A stretch of 64,000 nucleotides of DNA from positions 222,704-286,703 of the forward strand of contig NZ_JAEMUI010000004.1 of assembly GCF_016461715.1 (NCBI RefSeq), read 5' to 3'. The stretch comes from Marinomonas spartinae (GTDB lineage Bacteria > Pseudomonadota > Gammaproteobacteria > Pseudomonadales > Marinomonadaceae). Each line of letters starts with the position of its first letter. The stretch's first letter is position 1. Shown here piece by piece: positions 43,515 through 52,952 of the stretch. The notes below the pieces were generated by a model. That model saw only the letters and a list, made by a program, of their open reading frames with translations. It had not been told where the DNA came from and did no database searches. The position numbers and the translations under genes were made by a program.

Positions 43515-45394
43515 GCTTATCCATAAAAGCCGTTCAGGCACTAAATCACGAACAGGTACAGCGTCAATCCATTACGGGAATCTTAAATTGTTATTTACGA
43601 GAATACGCTATTCCCCATCATCAGGTCACCTGGCAAGCCAAGGAAGCAAGATTGCCATTAACCCTTCGCCGTTTTTCCGCATACCCAGTTCTGGTTATTC
43701 ACTTTCCAGAACTACGTGCCGAGATGGCCATCAAAGTGGCTTATCTTAGTGCTATCGGTAAAGCTCAATTTGTCGGCCGCCCCTGGCTGAAATGCGAGGG
43801 AAGTGGCTGGAAAGGGCTTAATGCGCAAAGCACGTTACAATGGCTGCTACATTCTTTGAGTATCGCCCTGCATATCGACTTTAATCAGGAACTGATGGCG
43901 CAACTAAAAAACAGCTTAGCCATCACTGAACGCTTTATTGGAGCAAATTTACCCAATGAAAACCAAACCTTGGTCGATATGGGGCCGCCACGCAATGCCT
44001 TTATTGATTCAGAACAGTCGTTATTGTGGGGACATGCTTTTCATCCCACACCCAAAAGTCGAACAGGGGTCCCTATGGATCAAATGCAAGCCTGTTCACC
44101 AGAAGTCGGCGCAAAGGTTGCATTGTTTTGGTTTAAAGTACGACAGGACTTGTTTGTCACACAAGGCACCATTAGCAAAGACAAGCACCCACTAATGGCC
44201 CTCAAGCCACTTCAACCATCCCAAAATACAAACAGTTACCCTCCACAGTATCAACACGGTCATAATACCGCCGATGGTTACCTTCTGTACCCATGCCATC
44301 CTTGGGAAGCGCATACTCTGCTAAAAAACCCATTAGTTAAACAAGCCATTGAGAGTGAACATATTATTGTATTGGGGCAGGGAGGTAAAACGCTCCTTCC
44401 CACCTCATCCGTCAGAACCCTTTACCATCCCAAGCTTCCTTGGTTTACCAAGTTTTCCATCAATGTGCGGCTAACCAATTGCATCCGTAAAAATGCTTGG
44501 TATGAGTTAGACAGTGCCGTGCAATTGACTCAGATACTCAAACCCATTCGAGATAAAGAACAGCTTTGCAATCCGCTGTTTAAAGTCATGGTGGAACCTT
44601 TCGCCACCACTCTCGACCTCTCCTCGCTTGCGTCGCCAGAACAAGATAACTACGTCATCCAAGCAAAAGAATCCTTTGGTATTTTATACCGCGAGAATTT
44701 CCATTCAGATGAGATCGACATTGTTGAACCCACCCTTGCTGCGGCTCTATTTGCCTACGATAAACAGGGTAACAGTCAAATCAGCAAGCGTATTAAGGAG
44801 AAAGCACAGCAAGCTAACCAGCCTTATCAAGGCATTGCTCGTCTCTGGTTTGAACGCTATACCACCTGTTTATTACCCGGCGTATTTAACTACTTTTTCA
44901 AACACGGAGTAGCGTTTGAGCCTCACTTACAGAACACATTGATCGGTTTTGATGAAGGTTTGCCTTGCTGTGTCTATGTTCGTGACCTCGAAGGGACTAA
45001 ATTATTACCGAATTATTGGCCCATGGAAAAACTGTCATCATTATCTGAGCGAGCACAGCAATCTGTCTATTACTCTCGAGAGGCTGGATGGCGCCGTATT
45101 GGCTATTGCACACTCATCAATAACCTCAGCGAAGCCATTTTCCATCTCGCCGATGGTGACAATGCGCTTGAGATGCTGTTATGGGAAGAACTTCTCAATC
45201 AGCTAAAAAAATGGCAAACCATCAATGGAGAGCAACCAGAAATCAATGCCCTAATTTCGGGTGGCAGCCTCCCCAGCAAGAACAACTTCACTACACGCTT
45301 AATGAAAAAAGCGGATAGAGAATCAGACTACACCCAAATTCTTTCCCCTTGGCGTCACCAACGAGCAGAGACAAGAGGCAGTGTTGCACCATGA
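43511..45394 (+). CDS. pvsD: IucA/IucC-family NIS synthetase, PvsD-like
   Basis: 627-aa NIS synthetase, paralogous to the product at 40414. Recognisable blocks are YPCHPWEAHTLL (about 257), LLPTSSVRTLYHPKLPWFTK then FSINVRLTNCIRKN, and ARLWFERYTTCLLPGVFNYF with HGVAFEPHLQNTLIGFDEGL near 480-500. In vibrioferrin synthesis PvsD is thought to condense citrate with serine. It starts within the stop of pvsC (ATGA) and ends within the start of pvsE, which points to translational coupling through the whole operon. Confidence 0.88.
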   Translation: MSLSIKAVQALNHEQVQRQSITGILNCYLREYAIPHHQVTWQAKEARLPLTLRRFSAYPVLVIHFPELRAEMAIKVAYLSAIGKAQFVGRPWLKCEGSGWKGLNAQSTLQWLLHSLSIALHIDFNQELMAQLKNSLAITERFIGANLPNENQTLVDMGPPRNAFIDSEQSLLWGHAFHPTPKSRTGVPMDQMQACSPEVGAKVALFWFKVRQDLFVTQGTISKDKHPLMALKPLQPSQNTNSYPPQYQHGHNTADGYLLYPCHPWEAHTLLKNPLVKQAIESEHIIVLGQGGKTLLPTSSVRTLYHPKLPWFTKFSINVRLTNCIRKNAWYELDSAVQLTQILKPIRDKEQLCNPLFKVMVEPFATTLDLSSLASPEQDNYVIQAKESFGILYRENFHSDEIDIVEPTLAAALFAYDKQGNSQISKRIKEKAQQANQPYQGIARLWFERYTTCLLPGVFNYFFKHGVAFEPHLQNTLIGFDEGLPCCVYVRDLEGTKLLPNYWPMEKLSSLSERAQQSVYYSREAGWRRIGYCTLINNLSEAIFHLADGDNALEMLLWEELLNQLKKWQTINGEQPEINALISGGSLPSKNNFTTRLMKKADRESDYTQILSPWRHQRAETRGSVAP

Positions 45395-46629
45395 CGAGCT
45401 ATTCTATTTCTTCTAACCTGGAATCCCACATCCATCGACTCGCAACTCAGCAGCCAGATGATCCGCTGTGTGCTTATTTATATGACTTGGGCTCACTCAG
45501 CACACGCATCCAAGAAATGGTGGCGACACTGCCGCCTAATGTATCTTTGTTTTACGCTGCCAAAGCGAATCCCATGCCAGAAATACTGACGACACTCGCA
45601 CCTTTTGTCGCAGGCTTCGAAGCCGCCTCAGGTGGCGAGTTAATGCATTTAGCACAACAAAATACACACAAGCCTTTGATCTTTGGCGGACCTGGCAAGC
45701 TCAATAGCGAACTGAAAACCGCCCTTGAACACAATGTCGATGCCATCCATGTGGAAAGCATTACGGAGCTAAAACGGCTTGAAGCACTCGCAAATGCTCT
45801 AGATCTGGTCGCTCCAGTCTATCTTCGGATGAACATTGATATTGGCGACATCACCTTGAGTAAATTGGCCATGGGTGGCAAACCGACACCTTTCGGCTTA
45901 GACGAGGAAGATCTAAACGATGCCCTGACGCTTATCAAACGCACAGATCGCATTCGTCTAAACGGCTTCCATTTTCATTTAATGTCGCATCAATTGGAGA
46001 CAGAGCGTCACATTGCCTTGATACAAGGTTACTTTAATAAAGTGAAACAATGGCAAGCTGTCTACCAACTGGATGCGATGGGTATCAATCTAGGTGGTGG
46101 TATGGGAATCAACTACCTTGAGCCAGGAAAAGACTTTGATTGGCCTACCTTTTGCCAGCAACTGCAGCACTTAATTGTTCACGAGGGAATGGAAAGCATA
46201 CCATTGCGTTTTGAGTGTGGCCGCTTTATTAGCGCTCCTTGTGGTTATTATGCAATGGAAGTTATTGATATTAAAAAGAACTTAGGCGAGTACTTCGCTA
46301 TATGTCGGGGCGGTACTCATCACTTTCGAACCCCAGCCGCACAAGGGCATGATCACCCATTCATTGTTGTCCCTCACCAGAAGGCAACCGACAGCACACA
46401 CGCAGAGCATGCTATCAATAACTCACTGGTGAACGAGCGGATTAGCATTGTTGGGCAGCTCTGTACGCCAAAAGACATTCTCGCTAGGCAACAGCTTGTA
46501 CAAGAGTTAAAAATCGGCGATTACGTTGTTTTCACATTAGCCGGTGCTTACGCTTGGAACATTTCTCATCAAGCTTTCTTAATGCATCCTGAGCCAAGCT
46601 TTTACTTTTTTAATCATCCGTCACCATAA
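45391..46629 (+). CDS. pvsE: PLP-dependent decarboxylase, PvsE-like
   Basis: 412-aa fold-type III (alanine-racemase-like) PLP decarboxylase. The PLP lysine is in LFYAAKANPMPEIL (about 53), the glycine-rich phosphate site is INLGGGMGINY (about 231), and the GRFISAPCGYYAMEV block follows. A C-terminal Cys-containing segment (GQLCTPKDIL) completes the active site. The vibrioferrin PvsE is thought to decarboxylate the seryl-citrate intermediate to give the ethanolamine part. ATG 45391 shares the ATGA with the pvsD stop; an upstream in-frame TTG at 45349 is less likely. Confidence 0.88.
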   Translation: MTSYSISSNLESHIHRLATQQPDDPLCAYLYDLGSLSTRIQEMVATLPPNVSLFYAAKANPMPEILTTLAPFVAGFEAASGGELMHLAQQNTHKPLIFGGPGKLNSELKTALEHNVDAIHVESITELKRLEALANALDLVAPVYLRMNIDIGDITLSKLAMGGKPTPFGLDEEDLNDALTLIKRTDRIRLNGFHFHLMSHQLETERHIALIQGYFNKVKQWQAVYQLDAMGINLGGGMGINYLEPGKDFDWPTFCQQLQHLIVHEGMESIPLRFECGRFISAPCGYYAMEVIDIKKNLGEYFAICRGGTHHFRTPAAQGHDHPFIVVPHQKATDSTHAEHAINNSLVNERISIVGQLCTPKDILARQQLVQELKIGDYVVFTLAGAYAWNISHQAFLMHPEPSFYFFNHPSP

Positions 46630-46638
46630 CAAACTTGC

Positions 46639-46677
46639 GCCCTTATTATTCCCAAATGAAAGCGAACAAATAAGGGC
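46639..46677. repeat. Inverted repeat between pvsE and the binding-protein gene
   Basis: GCCCTTATT and AATAAGGGC form a 9-bp stem with a 21-nt loop. No T-run follows, so it is a weak terminator candidate serving the convergent pvsE and binding-protein transcripts. Confidence 0.4.
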
Positions 46678-46714
46678 ACAATACCCATGCTAAGCGAATA
46701 GTGGTTAGTCGAGT

Positions 46715-47623
46715 TTAGTGGTTGTTTTGGAGGATCTCTTGCAAATTCTGAGCAATGCTTTCAGCGGCGAAGATGCCTCGATTCAATGACCATATTTGTG
46801 GTGAAACAGCAATAACATGATGATGCTTCACCGCTTTGAGCAAAGCGTATAATGGTTGACTGCGCCAGTCATCTAACACCGTGTGATCCCCATAAGCACC
46901 GACCAACAACCACTCAGGATTGATTTTTAGTAACAGTTCTAGGCTTGCAGGTAAGTAAGGAGAACGCGTTTCATCGTCGATGGCACTGGTAATACCTAGT
47001 TTTTTTAGTACGCCGCCAGCATAAGAGGTTGGACCATGCAGCCATACGCCTCGGGAGCTAGCAATGGCAAATTGCACCGTTCCAATTGTACCCATTTTTT
47101 TAAATGTTTCTCGATATGTCTCCATAAGCGCTTCATGCTTGCGGAGACTTTGCTGCATTTCCTGGCGCTTATTGACGACTATGCCAATTTTTTCAGCTGA
47201 TTCTAAGTTTTCTTGGTAGCTTTCCCCACGGCTTTTTAGTAATAAAGTCGGAGCAATGTTACTAAGACTGTCGTAAATAGAGGCATGCCGTTCAGAATCG
47301 GCAATGATCAAGTCCGGCTTTAATGCAGCGATTTCTTCCAAACTGGGTTGAGAGCGCATACCAAGAGAAACCCAAGGTTTTAGATGGTTCCTGACTCGGG
47401 GTAGCAAATCATCCGGGTGGTTATCATCCGCAATCCCCACAGGCGAAAGCCCTACATTGACGAGGGCATCAACAAAAGAAAATTCCAATACCACGATACG
47501 CTTAGGTGTGCCTTGAATGGTAAAAGTCCCCCGTTCGTCTTGTACGCTTCGCTCAGCCCATACAGGCAAAGCAAAACCAATGCTTAACAAGGTAAAGAAA
47601 GACAGGCAACGACGAAACAACAT
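46715..47623 (-). CDS. Iron-siderophore periplasmic binding protein, PvuB/FecB-like
   Basis: 302-aa secreted binding protein of the FecB/FhuD class. There is a signal peptide (FTLLSIGFALPVWAE) and a two-domain cluster A-II-type fold: RIVVLEFSFVDALVNVGLSP, LKPDLIIADSERHASIYDSL, and SLELLLKINPEWLLVGAYG. Citrate-type siderophores are typical ligands of this group. It is convergent with pvsE, has its own Fur-box candidate at 47699, and is not followed or preceded by permease or ATPase genes, unlike pvuBCDE of Vibrio. Its partner ABC genes must be elsewhere. Confidence 0.88.
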   Translation of the reverse strand: MLFRRCLSFFTLLSIGFALPVWAERSVQDERGTFTIQGTPKRIVVLEFSFVDALVNVGLSPVGIADDNHPDDLLPRVRNHLKPWVSLGMRSQPSLEEIAALKPDLIIADSERHASIYDSLSNIAPTLLLKSRGESYQENLESAEKIGIVVNKRQEMQQSLRKHEALMETYRETFKKMGTIGTVQFAIASSRGVWLHGPTSYAGGVLKKLGITSAIDDETRSPYLPASLELLLKINPEWLLVGAYGDHTVLDDWRSQPLYALLKAVKHHHVIAVSPQIWSLNRGIFAAESIAQNLQEILQNNH

Positions 47624-47698
47624 GTTTGCTACTCTTATTTTATGGCCACTTCCGATTTTAGAACGGCTGTTTTCGGTAGCTCACATCATAATAACAAA

Positions 47699-47717
47699 GA
47701 GAATGACAATCAATTTC
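47699..47717. promoter_or_regulatory. Fur-box candidate for the binding-protein gene
   Basis: GAGAATGACAATCAATTTC matches 15 of 19 consensus positions (GATAATGATAATCATTATC). It lies 76 bp upstream of the 47623 start. Confidence 0.7.
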
Positions 47718-47801
47718 AAATGAGAAGATAAGAGTACTCGGTTTTTCATCTCCTCTTTCTTTAAGTGAGTCAGTTAAGTCACCTTGCTCGAATAGGCTCA
47801 T

Positions 47802-47821
47802 TGTTTGAAACACATCAAACA
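47802..47821. promoter_or_regulatory. Inverted repeat upstream of gabD
   Basis: TGTTTGA and TCAAACA are perfect 7-bp arms with a 6-bp spacer, 116 bp before gabD. This is a candidate operator for the gabDT promoter; no adjacent regulator is available to name the binding protein. Confidence 0.4.
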
Positions 47822-47936
47822 TTGAATTGATAGCTTGCCCTTTTTTCTCTTCTTGCCTTTACCTACTATCGAAACATGCGATTGAGTTCTAGTACTCAGT
47901 AAAACCACCAGCATGTGACCAAATTTGGAGTTCATG

Positions 47937-49403
47937 ATGCAAGTAGAGTTAACCCAAGCTTCATTGCTTAAAAGCCATTCCTACATCAATGGCGAGTGGG
48001 TTGCCGCACAATCAGGCAATACCTTTGCAATTACCAATCCCTCAAATGGCCAGCATCTTATCGATGTTGCCGACCTAGGTGCCGATGAAACAAATGCTGC
48101 AGTAGAAGCGGCCAATAAAGCATTGAAAGGTTGGCAAGCACTTACTGCAAAGGAACGCGCCACACTATTGCGTCGCTGGAACCAACTGATTCTAGACAAC
48201 CAAGATGACCTCGCTAAACTGATGACCTTAGAGCAGGGTAAACCCTTAGCGGAAGCAAAAGGGGAAGTGGCGTATGGTGCCTCTTTTATTGATTGGTTTG
48301 CTGATGAAGCGCGTCGTTTAAATGGTGATGTGATTCCCACCCATGCCAAAGACAAACGTGTTTTAACCATTAAGCAAGGCATTGGTGTGGTCGCGGCGAT
48401 TACGCCTTGGAACTTCCCCATCGCCATGATCACCCGTAAAGCTGGCCCAGCGTTGGCGGCTGGTTGTACCATTGTCATTAAGCCTTCTGACGAAACACCT
48501 CTGTGCGCTTTGGCGCTAGCGGAGCTGGCCCATCAAGCAGGTATTCCCGCTGGTGTATTAAATGTGGTGGTCGGCAAAGATGCGAAAGCCATCGGTGGTG
48601 TCTTAACAGGCCATCCTACGGTGCGGAAATTGTCTTTCACAGGCTCAACCCCTGTTGGCAAATTGCTGTTATCTCAGTGCGCTCAAACGGTGAAGCGTAC
48701 TTCAATGGAATTGGGAGGTAACGCGCCTTTTATTGTCTTTGACGATGCCGATCTGGATGCAGCGGTAGAAGGAGCCATTGCCTCTAAATACCGTAACGCC
48801 GGACAAACCTGCGTTTGTGCCAACCGTATATTGGTGCAAGAAGGCGTGTACGAGGCGTTTGCCGACAAACTGGCCAAACGTGTTGCTAGCTTTAAAACTG
48901 GAGATGGTTTTGGCGAGGGCGTGAATATTGGTCCTTTGATCAACGCAGCTGCCATTGAAAAAGTGGAAGCCTTAGTCAGTAACGCCATTGAAAAAGGCGC
49001 AAAAACGCTGATTGGCGGTTCAAAAGCCAGCACGATCGGTACACAGTTCTTTGAGCCCACCATTTTAACTGACGTAACCGAAGACATGGACATCTTCTCC
49101 AATGAGATCTTTGGTCCAGTGGCACCATTGTTTAAATTTAAAACCGAAGAAGAAGCCGTTGCCATGGCAAACAATACCCCATTTGGCTTGGCATCTTACT
49201 TCTATTCTCAAAATATCGGTCGTATTTGGCGTGTGTCTGAAGCTTTGGAATACGGCATGGTTGGCATCAACGAAGGCATTATCTCGACGGAAGTAGCGCC
49301 ATTTGGTGGGGTTAAAGAGTCCGGTAGTGGCCGCGAAGGGTCCCAATACGGTATCGACGAATACGTTGAAATCAAATACTTGTGCATGGGCGGCTTGGCG
49401 TAA
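47937..49403 (+). CDS. gabD: Succinate-semialdehyde dehydrogenase, NADP+ type
   Basis: 488-aa aldehyde dehydrogenase that oxidises succinate semialdehyde to succinate in GABA catabolism. SYINGEW opens the fold, ITPWNFPIAMITRKAGPALA is the cofactor region, the catalytic Glu lies in TSMELGGNAPF (about 258) and the catalytic Cys in RNAGQTCVCANR (about 292). The second Cys two residues on is typical of GabD redox control. ATG 47937 follows GGAG by six bases; 47934 is also possible. gabT follows 122 bp later. Confidence 0.93.
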   Translation: MQVELTQASLLKSHSYINGEWVAAQSGNTFAITNPSNGQHLIDVADLGADETNAAVEAANKALKGWQALTAKERATLLRRWNQLILDNQDDLAKLMTLEQGKPLAEAKGEVAYGASFIDWFADEARRLNGDVIPTHAKDKRVLTIKQGIGVVAAITPWNFPIAMITRKAGPALAAGCTIVIKPSDETPLCALALAELAHQAGIPAGVLNVVVGKDAKAIGGVLTGHPTVRKLSFTGSTPVGKLLLSQCAQTVKRTSMELGGNAPFIVFDDADLDAAVEGAIASKYRNAGQTCVCANRILVQEGVYEAFADKLAKRVASFKTGDGFGEGVNIGPLINAAAIEKVEALVSNAIEKGAKTLIGGSKASTIGTQFFEPTILTDVTEDMDIFSNEIFGPVAPLFKFKTEEEAVAMANNTPFGLASYFYSQNIGRIWRVSEALEYGMVGINEGIISTEVAPFGGVKESGSGREGSQYGIDEYVEIKYLCMGGLA

Positions 49404-49525
49404 GGGATTCCTTAACTCAACTAGGCTTATCTCAACTCACTTGTATCTCAATTAAGAACAAGCGGTGCGATGACGCTACCGCTTTATGTACATAACGTAG
49501 AGCATGCTCTAAAGGTGAAGACAAA

Positions 49526-50803
49526 ATGAAAAACGCAGATTTACAAAAACGCAAAGAAAGTGCGATTGCTCGTGGTCAAGGCAACATGGCCCCTTTGTAT
49601 GTTGACCGAGCTTTAAACGCAGAAATCTGGGACGTAGAAGGTAAACGCCATATTGATTTCGGCGCAGGTATTGCAGTTGTAAACACAGGCCACAATCACC
49701 CGAAAGTGAAAGCTGCGGTCCAAGCCCAGCTAGAACGCTTCACCCACACTTGTGTGATGGTCAGCCCGTACGAATCCGCTGTTGCCTTGGCCGAAAAACT
49801 CAATGCTGCGGCACCTGGTAATACACCGAAAAAATCCATCTTCGTTACCACTGGTGCCGAAGCGGTCGAGAACTGCGTGAAAATCGCTCGTGCTTATACA
49901 GGGCGTCCTGGCATCATTGCGTTCAACGGTGGCTTCCATGGTCGTACTAATATGACTATGGGATTAACAGGTAAGGTCAACCCATATAAAATTGGCTTTG
50001 GTCCTTTCCCAAGCGATATTTACCATATTCCTTTCCCAAATGAGTATTTGGGCATTACTGAAGAGCAAGCACTTGCTGACCTTCAAATGCGCTTTACATG
50101 TGATATTGAACCTTCTCGAGTGGCGGCGATTATCATCGAGCCAGTACAAGGTGAAGGGGGCTTCTACCCAGCATCAGCCAGTTTCCTACAATCACTACGT
50201 AAGCTGTGTGATGACCACGGTATTTTGCTGATCCTTGATGAAATTCAAGCAGGCTTTGCCCGTACTGGTACCATGTTCTGCCACGAACAAGCAGGCATCG
50301 AAGCTGACCTTATGACTACCGCAAAAGGCATCGCAGGTGGCTTCCCGCTAGCGGCCGTTGTCGGTAAAGCGGACATTATGGATGCACCGATCCCTGGCGG
50401 CCTAGGCGGTACATACGGTGGTTCTCCTGTGGGTTGTGCCGCAGGTCTTGCCGTATTTGAAGCAATCGAAGAAGAAAAACTCTGTGACCGCGCAAAACAA
50501 ATCGGAGCACACTTTGCAGAGCATCTAACCGCTCTGCAAGCAGAATATCCACAAATCATCGGTGACGTTCGTCATGTTGGTGCCATGATTGCAGTAGAAT
50601 TCGTACAAGATGGGGATGTGAACAAGCCTTACCCTGAGCTTGCTAAAAAACTCTCTGCTAAAGCAGGAGAAAACGGTTTGATACTGCTTTCTTGTGGTAT
50701 TCGCGGTAACGTGATTCGCTTCCTACCAGCGTTAACGATTGAAACCAGCATCATTGACGAAGGCATGGAAATCTTCAAACGCTGCTTTAAAGAGCTGGTT
50801 TAA
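49526..50803 (+). CDS. gabT: 4-aminobutyrate aminotransferase
   Basis: 425-aa class III aminotransferase that moves the amino group of GABA to 2-oxoglutarate, giving succinate semialdehyde for GabD. Hallmarks are IDFGAGIAVVNTGHNHP near residue 41, FVTTGAEAVENCVKIAR (about 107), the class-III signature LLILDEIQAGFARTGTMF (about 234) and the PLP lysine in MTTAKGIAGGFPLAAVVG (about 268). GGTGAAG precedes the ATG. A strong terminator follows, closing the gabDT operon. 5-aminovalerate is a possible second substrate. Confidence 0.94.
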   Translation: MKNADLQKRKESAIARGQGNMAPLYVDRALNAEIWDVEGKRHIDFGAGIAVVNTGHNHPKVKAAVQAQLERFTHTCVMVSPYESAVALAEKLNAAAPGNTPKKSIFVTTGAEAVENCVKIARAYTGRPGIIAFNGGFHGRTNMTMGLTGKVNPYKIGFGPFPSDIYHIPFPNEYLGITEEQALADLQMRFTCDIEPSRVAAIIIEPVQGEGGFYPASASFLQSLRKLCDDHGILLILDEIQAGFARTGTMFCHEQAGIEADLMTTAKGIAGGFPLAAVVGKADIMDAPIPGGLGGTYGGSPVGCAAGLAVFEAIEEEKLCDRAKQIGAHFAEHLTALQAEYPQIIGDVRHVGAMIAVEFVQDGDVNKPYPELAKKLSAKAGENGLILLSCGIRGNVIRFLPALTIETSIIDEGMEIFKRCFKELV

Positions 50804-50826
50804 CAACCCATAAGATCACCCTTCAA

Positions 50827-50861
50827 AACGCTGTTCTGAGCCATCGGAGCAGCGTTTTTTT
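50827..50861 (+). terminator. Rho-independent terminator after gabT
   Basis: AACGCTGTTC and GGAGCAGCGTT pair over about 10 bp (one G-T pair), followed by a seven-T run. It lies 23 bp after the gabT stop. Confidence 0.88.
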
Positions 50862-51076
50862 ATGCTCGACATAATGCTCGCTCCATCAATAACGCACAAA
50901 TAGAATGAGCTCATCTATTTTTGCGAATCTCTAGGACTAAGTGTGTCCCTATAGGTCACGACTTTTTGCTCTGTCATCAATGTTTCACCGTCGTGACTTC
51001 ATTCTGTCACTTACATTTTATTACATTGTTCGTCTATTCCTTACTACTCTTACGCCATTTGGAGATCAAAACGCTT

Positions 51077-52129
51077 ATGAAAAAGCTGATGTTTGCCGCC
51101 AGCGCTATTGCTGTGCTCAGTAGCCAACTAACCTTTGCCTCATCGACCATTCCAGCCGAATTGATAAAAAAAGCCCAGCAAGAAGGCGAGGTAGTCAGTG
51201 TGGGGATGCCCGATAGCTGGGCTAACTGGAAAGAAACGTGGCAAGACTTAAAAACTAAATATGGTATCCAACATCAAGATACTGACATGAGCTCAGCACA
51301 AGAAATCGCGCGTTTTGCCTCTGAAAAAAACCATGCAACGGCCGATATTGGTGACATTGGTTTTGGCTTTGCCAAAATTGCCAAGCAGAAAAACATTCTG
51401 CTGCCTTATAAGCCCACCACTTGGAACGATATTCCAAACTGGGCGAAAGATCCCGACGGTTATTGGGCAATGGGGTACACAGGTACGATTGCCTTCATTA
51501 TTAATAACAAACTGGTCAAAAACATTCCCCATAGCTGGCATGATCTATTAAAAGGCCACTACCGTGTTTCTCTTGGGGATGTGGGTTCGGCAGCACAAGC
51601 CAATAACGCCATCCTAGCCTGTGCCTACGCTAATGGTGGCAGTGAAAGAAACATCGAACCCGCCTTAAAATTCTTCGCAGAATTAGCAAAACAAGGTCGT
51701 CTATCACCGAGTGAACCAAGCCTTGCCAATTTGGAAAAAGGCGAAGTAGAAGTGGGCGTCATGTGGGATTTTAACGCCTTGAATTACCGCGACAAAATTG
51801 ATCGCAGCAAATTTACTGTGTTGATTCCTTCTGATGGTTCGGTGACCTCAGGCTATGTTTCTATCATTAACAAATACGCTCCTCACCCATGGGCGGCAAA
51901 ATTAACACGGGAATATATCTTCTCTGATGCTGGGCAAATTAACCTAGCCCGTGGCTATGCTCGACCCATCCGTACCGATGTCAAGCTGCCAGCGGATGCG
52001 AAGAATAAGCTGTTGCCTAACTCTGAGTATAAAAATGCTCACCCTATTCGTGATTTCAAAGCATGGCGCTATGTCTCTAGCCGTTTACCACAAGAGTGGC
52101 AAAGCCAAGTTATGATTTACCAACACTGA
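51077..52129 (+). CDS. ABC transporter periplasmic binding protein (FbpA/PotD/PhnS-like)
   Basis: 350-aa secreted binding protein with signal peptide MKKLMFAASAIAVLSSQLTF and Ala-Ser-Ser after it. The fold is that of the Fe3+/polyamine/aminoethylphosphonate group: VVSVGMPDSWANWKETWQDL, ADIGDIGFGFAKIAKQKNIL, VGVMWDFNALNYRD, and a C-terminal YARPIRTDV. The frame is open upstream to 50921, but the signal peptide fixes ATG 51077. It is the first gene of a five-gene operon with a phosphodiesterase-family enzyme, so the ligand is likely to be a phosphorus-containing or charged compound. Confidence 0.87.
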   Translation: MKKLMFAASAIAVLSSQLTFASSTIPAELIKKAQQEGEVVSVGMPDSWANWKETWQDLKTKYGIQHQDTDMSSAQEIARFASEKNHATADIGDIGFGFAKIAKQKNILLPYKPTTWNDIPNWAKDPDGYWAMGYTGTIAFIINNKLVKNIPHSWHDLLKGHYRVSLGDVGSAAQANNAILACAYANGGSERNIEPALKFFAELAKQGRLSPSEPSLANLEKGEVEVGVMWDFNALNYRDKIDRSKFTVLIPSDGSVTSGYVSIINKYAPHPWAAKLTREYIFSDAGQINLARGYARPIRTDVKLPADAKNKLLPNSEYKNAHPIRDFKAWRYVSSRLPQEWQSQVMIYQH

Positions 52130-52136
52130 GGTTAGT

Positions 52137-52952
52137 ATGTCCAGACGCGTCATATATATTGTACTGGACGGTTTAAGTGATCTGGTGGCCCGTGAGCACA
52201 TGGGCTACCTACTTGCTTTGACCGAAGCCAATATCGCCACTCATTATACCATTGCCTGTGAGCTGCCTGGGATTTCACGCCCCCTCTACGAGTGCCTATT
52301 AACAGGAGCCACACCGGTTGAAAGTGGCGTGCTGCACAATCAAGTGGTTCGCCTTAGTAATCAGACCAGCTTATTCGATCTGGCCCGTTCACAGGGGAAA
52401 ACCACCGCCGCCGCAGCCTATCATTGGGTCAGTGAACTCTATAATAATGCCCCTTATGATCCCGTAAGAGATCGCATCACGTGTGCACCTTCGCTGCCGA
52501 TCCAGTACGGGATGTTTTATCACAAAGATCATTATCCAGATGATCACTTATTTTTGGACGCCGAGTATCTGCGCCGTACTTATGATCCAGATTTACTCCT
52601 GATCCACCCGATGAACATTGACGATGCGGGCCATAAGTTTGCTTTTGATTCCAAGCAATATCGTAATCAAGCGCGTATGACGGATGGCATTTTGTCAAAC
52701 TGGCTACCCAGCTGGTTAGAGCAGGGCTATCAGATCGTCATCACCGCCGATCATGGTATGAATAACGATTTTAGCCATGGCGGTATCCTGCCGGAAGAAC
52801 GCCAAGTGCCCTTGTTTGTAATGGGGGAGGTGTTTAGCCATGATAAGTTTGCCAGCCCTAAACAGACACAATTGTGTGGCTTGGTCGCCGATATTCTCAA
52901 GCTACCTCATGACAAGCCGAACTGCCGAACCATGCTTAAGGACGTCCCGTGA
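52137..52952 (+). CDS. Alkaline phosphatase superfamily (type I phosphodiesterase-like) enzyme
   Basis: 271-aa metal-dependent hydrolase with no signal peptide. The first metal site is IYIVLDGLSD near the N-terminus, and GISRPLYECLLTGATP contains the expected nucleophile region (Ser or Thr). DDAGHKFAFD and ITADHGMNNDFSHGG supply the remaining metal ligands. It is shorter than most nucleotide pyrophosphatases (about 400). Lying between a binding-protein gene (7 nt) and a permease gene (GTGA overlap), it probably hydrolyses the imported ligand in the cytoplasm. PhnA-like phosphonoacetate hydrolase is an alternative. Confidence 0.82.
   Translation: MSRRVIYIVLDGLSDLVAREHMGYLLALTEANIATHYTIACELPGISRPLYECLLTGATPVESGVLHNQVVRLSNQTSLFDLARSQGKTTAAAAYHWVSELYNNAPYDPVRDRITCAPSLPIQYGMFYHKDHYPDDHLFLDAEYLRRTYDPDLLLIHPMNIDDAGHKFAFDSKQYRNQARMTDGILSNWLPSWLEQGYQIVITADHGMNNDFSHGGILPEERQVPLFVMGEVFSHDKFASPKQTQLCGLVADILKLPHDKPNCRTMLKDVP

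Noticed and set aside
40414..45394. Aerobactin (iucABCD) cluster
   Set aside because: There is no acetyltransferase (IucB) or lysine monooxygenase (IucD); ATP-grasp, MFS and PLP decarboxylase in this order fit the vibrioferrin type.
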